The translations under genes were made by a program, and so were the position numbers. The notes beneath the pieces are model-generated. The model was not told where the DNA came from and did no database searches. It saw only the letters and a program-made list of their open reading frames with translations. From positions 248,001 through 312,000 of the forward strand of contig DATJSU010000022.1 of NCBI GenBank assembly GCA_035503915.1: DNA of 64,000 nucleotides, in the 5' to 3' direction. Below, one piece after another: positions 59,032-64,000 of the stretch. Position 1 is the stretch's first letter; every line of letters begins with the position of its first letter. This DNA comes from DATJMJ01 sp035503915. Its GTDB lineage: Bacteria > Actinomycetota > Acidimicrobiia > Acidimicrobiales > Palsa-688.

Positions 59032-59961
59032 TCAAAAGACGATCGTCTTCCGCCCGTGCACGAGGACCCGGTCGGTGAGGTGCAAGCGGAGAGCGCGGGC
59101 CAGCACGACTGTTTCTAGGTCCCGGCCCACCCGCGCCATGTCGGCTACGCCGTCGCGGTGGGAGACGCGGGCCGTGTCCTGGTCAATGATGGGCCCCTGG
59201 TCGAGCTCGGCTGTCGCGTAATGCGCAGTCGCCCCGATGAGCTTCACACCCCGTGCGTACGCCTGGTGGTACGGCTGGCCCCCGGAGAACGCCGGGAGGA
59301 AGGAATGGTGAATATTGATCACCCGTGCCGGGTAGCGGTCGATGACCTTGCCCGAGAGGATCTGCATGTACCGGGCGAGCACCACGAGCTCCACGTCGGC
59401 GGCCTCGAGGACGGAGAGCAGCTGCTGTTCTTGTGCAGGCCGAGCTTCAGGGGCCACGGGCAAATAGTGGTAGGGGATCCCGAAATGGCCCACCAGGTCA
59501 GCGTGGTCTGAGTGGTTTGAGGCGACCAGCACCGGGCGGCCGGGCAGCTCCTGGGAGTGCCAGCGGCCGAGGAGGTCGACGAGGCAGTGCGCCTGCTTGG
59601 AGACGAGCACGGCGACCCGTCTGTCCTCGTCCGAGTAGCGGACGGTCCAGCGCATGTTGAGAGGGCCGGCCACCTCAGCCAGGGCTTCTCGCAGTTCGTG
59701 CCGGCTCAGGTTGAACTCCTCCAAGCGGAACTCGACCCTCTGAAAGAACATGCCCTCTTCTTCGTCGTTGTGCTGGTCGGCCTGGGTCACGTCACCGCCG
59801 TTGCGGTAGATGAAGTCGGCGATCGCTGCGACCAGGCCCGGGCGGTCGGGAGCGGAGAGGAGCAGCCGCGCTGTCGGGCGTTGTGCGGGCCCTGCCTGGC
59901 TGGGCCGTGCCTGGCTGAGCTCGGCCTGGCCAGACGGGACGGGAGTGGGGGTGTCGCTCAT
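59032..59961 (-). CDS. purU: Formyltetrahydrofolate deformylase
   Basis: PurU hydrolyses 10-formyl-tetrahydrofolate to formate and tetrahydrofolate. An N-terminal ACT domain (ARLLLSAPDRPGLVAAIADF, about residues 31-110) precedes the formyltransferase fold with VLVSKQAHCLVDLL, VASNHSDHADL, VLARYMQILS, NIHHSFLPAFSGGQPYHQA and the catalytic Asp in ATAELDQGPIIDQD. The first 30 residues are a Pro/Ser/Gln-rich tail. Its start lies only 20 bases from the divergent peptidase start, so one of the two starts may be downstream of that given. Confidence 0.95.
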   Translation of the reverse strand: MSDTPTPVPSGQAELSQARPSQAGPAQRPTARLLLSAPDRPGLVAAIADFIYRNGGDVTQADQHNDEEEGMFFQRVEFRLEEFNLSRHELREALAEVAGPLNMRWTVRYSDEDRRVAVLVSKQAHCLVDLLGRWHSQELPGRPVLVASNHSDHADLVGHFGIPYHYLPVAPEARPAQEQQLLSVLEAADVELVVLARYMQILSGKVIDRYPARVINIHHSFLPAFSGGQPYHQAYARGVKLIGATAHYATAELDQGPIIDQDTARVSHRDGVADMARVGRDLETVVLARALRLHLTDRVLVHGRKTIVF

Positions 59962-59981
59962 ACCCGCTCAAGCGTGCCACG

Positions 59982-61217
59982 ATGACCAGGGTGAGCGCTT
60001 CTCAGGCAAGTTTGGCAAAGGCCTTGCCGCCGATGGACTACCGCGGGCGCGCCGACGCGCTCCGGACGGCCATGGAGGGAGCGGGCTGCGAGGCGCTCTT
60101 GGTTTCCAAGGTCGTCAACGTGCGCTACCTGACGGGCTTCAGCGGCTCGGCTGCCATGCTCCTCCTCACCCCGGGGGACGTCATCCTTGTGACTGACGGC
60201 CGTTACCAGGCACAAGCACAGGAAGAACTGGCGCGCTCGGGTGCTCCCGCACGCCTAGAAGCGGCGCCGGTTGCCGAGCAGCAGGACCTCTTGAGCGACC
60301 TGACGGCAGCGTTCGGCACCGTGGGCGTCGAGGCCGAGCATGTGAGCTGGGCGCGCCAGCGCGCTCTCGAACAGGGATGGGGCAGGAGGAAGGCACTCGT
60401 GCCGACCATGGGGCTTGTCGAACGCCTGCGGGAGCGCAAATGCGCGGGCGAGGTCGCGCGCATAGCGGCCGCCTGCACAATCGCCGACAGAGCGCTCGCG
60501 GCGGTCGAGGGCATGCTCGAGGAGCGCCCGAGCGAGGTGGAGGTCGCCGTGGCCCTCGATGCCGAGATGCGCCGCCTGGGGGCGGAGGGCCTGGCGTTCG
60601 AGACGATCGTCGCGTCCGGGCCCAACGCAGCTCTCCCTCACCACTCGCCTTCCCCGCGGCGCGTCCGGCCTGGGGAGCTCCTAGTAGTTGATTTCGGTGC
60701 CCGCGTCGAGGGTTACCGATCGGACATGACGAGGACCTTTGCGCCGGGGGGGAACGGCGCGGGAGTCGCGCGAGCCCGGGGCGAGCTCGCCAGGATCTCC
60801 CACGTGGTCCTTGCTAGCCAGGACGCTGGTCTCTCAGCGGTGCGCGAGGGAGCCTCAGGGGGCGAGGTTGACCGGGCATGCCGGGAGGTGGTCGAGGCAG
60901 CGGGGCTCGGGGACTTCTTCGTCCACGGCACGGGCCACGGTGTCGGCCTGGAAATACATGAGGCCCCATCACTCGCCAAGCCGTCAAAAGATATACTTTC
61001 GACTGGCCAGGTGCTGACCGTCGAACCCGGCGTGTACATCCCTGGGCTCGGCGGCGCCCGGACCGAGGACACAGTCTTGGTGACAGATGCCGGTTGCGAG
61101 CTCCTGACGATGTCGCCAAAGCTTTCCCAGCGAGCTGCTGCAGCAAGTTGGGCTGGCCGGCGCCAGGGCCGAGCGCCAAAGATGGCCGGCTACGGCCGGC
61201 GAGTTACAAACCTATGA
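59982..61217 (+). CDS. M24-family aminopeptidase (Xaa-Pro type, PepP/PepQ-like)
   Basis: The N-terminal creatinase-like domain (NVRYLTGFSGSAAMLLLTPGD) is followed by the pita-bread metallopeptidase domain with all five ligands: Asp in VVDFGARVEGYRSDMTRTF (two), His in VHGTGHGVGLEIHEAP, Glu in TVEPGVYIPG and Glu in ARTEDTVLV. It should remove N-terminal residues next to proline. About 50 C-terminal residues are extra. The ATG at 60033 is an alternative start. The efp gene starts 13 bases downstream, a frequent pairing of a proline peptidase with EF-P. Confidence 0.92.
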   Translation: MTRVSASQASLAKALPPMDYRGRADALRTAMEGAGCEALLVSKVVNVRYLTGFSGSAAMLLLTPGDVILVTDGRYQAQAQEELARSGAPARLEAAPVAEQQDLLSDLTAAFGTVGVEAEHVSWARQRALEQGWGRRKALVPTMGLVERLRERKCAGEVARIAAACTIADRALAAVEGMLEERPSEVEVAVALDAEMRRLGAEGLAFETIVASGPNAALPHHSPSPRRVRPGELLVVDFGARVEGYRSDMTRTFAPGGNGAGVARARGELARISHVVLASQDAGLSAVREGASGGEVDRACREVVEAAGLGDFFVHGTGHGVGLEIHEAPSLAKPSKDILSTGQVLTVEPGVYIPGLGGARTEDTVLVTDAGCELLTMSPKLSQRAAAASWAGRRQGRAPKMAGYGRRVTNL

Positions 61218-61230
61218 CAGGAGGCGCCAG

Positions 61231-61800
61231 GTGGCAGCAGTCTCTACCAACGACTTGAAAAACGGCATGACCCTCAACCTTCCTGAGGGCCTCTTCTCGG
61301 TGGTGGAGTTCCAGCATGTAAAGCCGGGCAAAGGTGGGGCGTTTGTCCGTACCAAGCTGAAGAACATGCGCAACGGTGCCGTTATCGACCGCACCTATCG
61401 AGCGGACGAAAAGCTTGACCAGGCGATCATCGAAAAGAAGGAGATGCAGTTCCTCTACAGCGACGGCGGGAACTACGTCTTCATGGACAACAGCGATTAC
61501 GAGCAGTTGAGCTCACCGAGAGAAGCGTTCGGCAGCGCCGCTAACTTCCTCAAGGAAGGTGACTCGGCCCTGCTGCAGTTCTACGGGGGCGAGATCATCG
61601 GGGTAGACCTGCCTGCGGCCGTGGAACTTGCGGTGACCCAGACGGAGCCGGGCCTCCAGGGCGACCGGGTCTCGGGCGCGCGCAAACCCGCTCTCCTCGA
61701 GACAGGGATCACAGTCCAGGTGCCGCTTTTCGTCAACATCGGCGACAAGGTGAAGGTCGACACGCGAAGCGGAGAGTACCTGACCCGCGTGGGGAGCTAG
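61231..61800 (+). CDS. efp: Elongation factor P
   Basis: EF-P helps the ribosome form bonds at proline stretches. The protein starts VSTNDLKNGMTLNL; the loop VKPGKGGAFVRTKLKN carries the Lys modified in many bacteria. Domains II and III include YVFMDNSDYEQ, GEIIGVDLPAAVEL and VPLFVNIGDKVKVDTRSGEYLTR. At 189 residues it is standard. GTG 61231 follows AGGAGG. The nusB frame starts two bases after its stop. Confidence 0.97.
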   Translation: MAAVSTNDLKNGMTLNLPEGLFSVVEFQHVKPGKGGAFVRTKLKNMRNGAVIDRTYRADEKLDQAIIEKKEMQFLYSDGGNYVFMDNSDYEQLSSPREAFGSAANFLKEGDSALLQFYGGEIIGVDLPAAVELAVTQTEPGLQGDRVSGARKPALLETGITVQVPLFVNIGDKVKVDTRSGEYLTRVGS

Positions 61801-61802
61801 CC

Positions 61803-62228
61803 CTGTTCTGGCTCGGCAGCCGCCGCGAGGCGCGCGAGCGCGCCCTCGAACTGCTCTATGAGTCGGAGCTGAAGGAGCAAAAGGTGAGCGAGGTGCTCGC
61901 CGAGCTCCCGGTGCTGCCGCAGCTTTACGCGACCACCCTCGCCCGTGGGGTCGAGGAGCATCAAGACCGCATCGACGAGCTCATCTCCCGTCACGCGATC
62001 GACTGGTCCCTTGACCGCATGCCCGTGGTGGACAGGGCGCTGCTGCGGATGGCGACGTTCGAGCTCGGATGGGAGCCCGATGTACCGACGAGCGTGGTGA
62101 TCTCTGAGGCCGTGGAACTCGCCAAGTCCTACTCCACCGACGATTCCGGCAGCTTTGTCAATGGGCTGCTCGCGACCATTGCTCATCAGCTCCGGCCCGA
62201 CGAGGATAAGCTCGAAGCTCAACCGTGA
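61803..62228 (+). CDS. nusB: Transcription antitermination factor NusB, CTG start
   Basis: NusB binds the boxA RNA with S10 in rRNA antitermination. The reading frame gives FWLGSRREARERALELLYES, a family-typical first helix, then VVDRALLRMATFELGWE and ISEAVELAKSYSTDDSGSFVNGLLATI. The first ATG/GTG (GTG 61884) would delete the first helix. Upstream of the helix the only near-cognate start is CTG 61803, with GGGGAG six bases before it, giving 141 residues, the family length. No ATG, GTG or TTG was found between the efp end and that point. Confidence 0.9.
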   Translation: MFWLGSRREARERALELLYESELKEQKVSEVLAELPVLPQLYATTLARGVEEHQDRIDELISRHAIDWSLDRMPVVDRALLRMATFELGWEPDVPTSVVISEAVELAKSYSTDDSGSFVNGLLATIAHQLRPDEDKLEAQP

Positions 62229-62230
62229 AG

Positions 62231-62263
62231 CTGGTCCAGCGAGGCTGGCACGGGAGAGAGGAG
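62231..62263 (+). promoter_or_regulatory. Candidate PyrR-binding hairpin and ribosome-binding site of pyrR
   Basis: The RNA can form a hairpin of six pairs (62231-62236 with 62243-62248) closing a loop CAGCGA that fits the PyrR loop consensus CNGNGA. The GAGGAG ribosome-binding site (62258-62263) follows ten bases later, seven before the TTG start. In mycobacteria PyrR represses its own operon at translation by binding such a hairpin near the start site. The match is strong for a short element. Confidence 0.7.
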
Positions 62264-62270
62264 CAGACGG

Positions 62271-62882
62271 TTGGCCGAGCGTGAGCGCCACGCGAACTCG
62301 GGGGCGGCGTTCCGAGGTCGAGCCGTTGTCATGGACGCCGGTGACGTCCAGCGAGCGACCTGGCGGATAGCTCACGAGGTGATCGAGCACAACAGAGGTG
62401 CCGAGCACCTCGTGCTGGTGGGCCTGCAGGGCGGAGGCGTGTGGTTCGCCTCGGCGCTCGCGAGCGTGATCAGTTCGGTAACCCAAGCACAAGTCCCGGT
62501 TGGCACTCTCGACATCGCTTATTACCGCGACGACATCGGCATGCGCCCGGTGCTGCCCGTTGGTGCCACCGAGATCCCCGTCGCGCTCGACGGGGCCATC
62601 GTGGTGCTGTGCGACGACGTGTTGTTCACGGGCCGGAGCGTGCGAGCCGCTCTCAACGCGCTCTCCGACCTCGGCAGGCCGGCAGCCGTCCAGCTCGCGG
62701 TCATGGTTGACCGGGGCCACCGGGAGCTGCCCGTGCGCCCCGATTTCGTAGGCAAGAACCTCCCTACGCGGCGGTCCGAGATGGTGGACGTGAGCCCCCA
62801 GGGCGTCGTCCTCGGGGACGTGATAGCTGCGGTCGAGCCCGGCACCTCGGGCGGCGCCCTGAGGCCCGAGGTTGCCAAGTGA
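62271..62882 (+). CDS. pyrR: Bifunctional pyrimidine operon regulator/uracil phosphoribosyltransferase PyrR
   Basis: PyrR senses UMP and binds RNA leaders of pyr operons, with weak uracil phosphoribosyltransferase activity. The PRPP loop is IVVLCDDVLFTGRSVRAAL, preceded by RIAHEVIEHNRGAEHLVLVGLQGGGVWFA and followed by RPAAVQLAVMVDRGHRELPVRPDFVGKNLPT. TTG 62271 is supported by GAGGAG seven bases upstream; ATG 62331 would delete a conserved part. The stop overlaps the pyrB start (GTGA). Confidence 0.95.
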   Translation: MAERERHANSGAAFRGRAVVMDAGDVQRATWRIAHEVIEHNRGAEHLVLVGLQGGGVWFASALASVISSVTQAQVPVGTLDIAYYRDDIGMRPVLPVGATEIPVALDGAIVVLCDDVLFTGRSVRAALNALSDLGRPAAVQLAVMVDRGHRELPVRPDFVGKNLPTRRSEMVDVSPQGVVLGDVIAAVEPGTSGGALRPEVAK

Positions 62883-63853
62883 CCCCTCGGCACCTCTTGA
62901 GCGTCGCCGACCTGGGGGCGCTCGGGATCGACGAGGTCCTCAGGCTCACGGACTCGTTCGTGGAGGTGGGTGCGCGCCCGATCCCAAAAGTCCCTGCGCT
63001 GCGGGGAAAGACCGTCGTTTCGCTGTTTTTTGAGGACTCGACGAGGACGCGCCTTTCGTTCGAGGCAGCGGCGAGACGACTTTCTGCCGACGTCATGACT
63101 TTTGCCGGCTCATCTTCCTCGCTCAACAAAGGCGAATCGCTGCGAGACACGGTGCTCACCATCGAGGCGATGGGGGTGGACGCGTTCGTGGTGCGCCATT
63201 CCTGCGGCGGCGTACCTGCCCAGGTCGCAGGATGGCTGGGAGCGGTAGGTGACGCCTCGGTCGTGAACGCCGGCGACGGCGCCCACGAGCACCCGACCCA
63301 GGCTCTCCTCGACTGCTACACGATCAGCCGGGAACGGGAACGCCGCTTCGGTGCCAAAGCGGGAAGGCCGCAAGTACTTTCCGGCCTCCAGGTGGCGATC
63401 ATCGGGGACATCCGGCACAGCCGCGTCGCGCGGTCCAATGTGATCGCTTTTGCCGCCCTCGGAGCCTCGGTGACACTCGTGGCTCCGCCCACGCTGCTGC
63501 CCCCCTCGGTACAAGGTTGGCCCGCCGAGGTCAGCCACGACGTCGACGGAGCCCTTGCCAAGTGCGATGTCGCGTACCTGCTCCGGCTGCAAAACGAGCG
63601 CATGACCGAGCAGTTCCTCCCGTCCGTGCGCGAGTACACGGCGCTGTACGGCTTGACTGCCGAACGCGCCCGGTTGCTTGGCCCCTCCACCCTGGTGATG
63701 CACCCCGGCCCCGTCAGGCGCGGCATCGAGATCGCCGCCGAGGTCGTGGACAGCCCTTCCTCGGTCATCACCACCCAAGTAGCCAATGGCGTGGCGGTAC
63801 GCATGGCGGTGCTCTACCTCCTCCTCGGTTCGGGGGCCCCGGTTGGCGCGTGA
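62879..63853 (+). CDS. pyrB: Aspartate carbamoyltransferase catalytic subunit
   Basis: PyrB makes N-carbamoyl-L-aspartate. Motifs are LFFEDSTRTRLSFEAAARRL (carbamoyl-phosphate site), VVRHSCGG, NAGDGAHEHPTQALLDCYTI, IGDIRHSRVARSN, and VMHPGPVRRGIEI. Length 324 is normal. GTG 62879 overlaps the pyrR stop and pyrC follows with overlap, the standard pyrRBC order. Confidence 0.97.
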   Translation: MTPRHLLSVADLGALGIDEVLRLTDSFVEVGARPIPKVPALRGKTVVSLFFEDSTRTRLSFEAAARRLSADVMTFAGSSSSLNKGESLRDTVLTIEAMGVDAFVVRHSCGGVPAQVAGWLGAVGDASVVNAGDGAHEHPTQALLDCYTISRERERRFGAKAGRPQVLSGLQVAIIGDIRHSRVARSNVIAFAALGASVTLVAPPTLLPPSVQGWPAEVSHDVDGALAKCDVAYLLRLQNERMTEQFLPSVREYTALYGLTAERARLLGPSTLVMHPGPVRRGIEIAAEVVDSPSSVITTQVANGVAVRMAVLYLLLGSGAPVGA

Positions 63854-63860
63854 ACGCCAA

Positions 63861-64000
63861 GTGCTCCTGCGAGGCGGGACGGTCGTCGACTCGACGGGCT
63901 CGAGGCTCGCCGACGTACTGGTCAAAGGCGAGGTCGTGGTCGCGGTCGAGGCGCCGGGGCAAAGCAGTGAGGCCCCGCCGGGCGCGCTCGCCCTCGACGC
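63861..64000 (+). CDS. pyrC: Dihydroorotase, N-terminal fragment (window edge)
   Basis: The frame gives LLRGGTVVDSTGSRLADVLV, the beta-sandwich start of PyrC-type amidohydrolases; the metal-binding HVHLR motif is not yet reached at the window end. Third gene of the pyr operon. The start could be GTG 63861 or TTG 63843 in the same frame, the latter overlapping the pyrB stop. Confidence 0.85.
   Translation, partial: MLLRGGTVVDSTGSRLADVLVKGEVVVAVEAPGQSSEAPPGALALD

Overview
The window is one continuous stretch of high-GC, densely packed chromosome. Gene content and order point to an actinobacterium: pdxS-pdxT-yebC-ruvCAB, queA-tgt-yajC-secDF-apt-relA, rarA-DUF948-alaS-ruvX-mltG-aroE, aroC-aroK-aroB, efp-nusB-pyrRBC, a four-gene conservon, and many GTG starts and leaderless-looking promoters. 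A queuosine pair (queA-tgt) together with a complete monoderm type IV pilus (T4P) locus without a PilQ secretin suggests a deep lineage such as Acidimicrobiia. That placement is an inference from gene content, not from a marker gene. No rRNA, tRNA, CRISPR array, insertion sequence or prophage was recognised.

Layout. 1-7.7 kb is accessory: a VC0807-like membrane protein, a lysylphosphatidylglycerol-synthase-type membrane protein, a tiny membrane protein, an acyltransferase-3/SGNH fusion, a PAS-GGDEF-EAL cyclic-di-GMP enzyme, and coupled to it an M48-like protein that has lost its HExxH motif. 7.7-23.2 kb is housekeeping: vitamin B6 synthesis, YebC, RuvCAB, queuosine tRNA modification, SecDF/YajC, Apt, RelA and RarA. 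23.2-31.3 kb continues with two small membrane-anchored proteins, an ECF sigma/anti-sigma pair, alaS, ruvX, mltG and aroE. 31.3-47.6 kb is the T4P locus: a DUF4388 protein, pilB, a degenerate EAL-HDOD protein, a pilT with an N-terminal MshEN-type domain, pilC, the major pilin, a pilM-pilN gene fusion, pilO, a roughly 1000-residue pilin-like protein with Ig-like repeats, a small minor pilin and a PilX-like protein. 47.6-51.7 kb is aroC, the remnant of a frameshifted coiled-coil gene, aroK, aroB, a terminator and the prepilin peptidase. A vapBC module follows, then on the minus strand a conservon (histidine-kinase-like, roadblock, DUF742, MglA-like GTPase) preceded by an unusual coiled-coil protein. 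The end holds aroQ, purU, a proline-type peptidase, efp, nusB and the start of the pyrimidine operon.

How it fits together. The T4P parts (ATPases, platform, alignment proteins, pilins, peptidase) are complete for a monoderm machine and lie among five shikimate genes. Cyclic-di-GMP signatures recur: GGDEF and EAL domains, MshEN-like domains on both motor ATPases, and an EAL-HDOD protein between them. The conservon encodes MglA- and MglB-type proteins, which position T4P machines in other bacteria, but a link here is only a hypothesis. The pyr operon leader carries a well-formed candidate PyrR-binding hairpin just upstream of pyrR's ribosome-binding site. Three genes (rarA, nusB, vapB) seem to use CTG or ATT as start codons.
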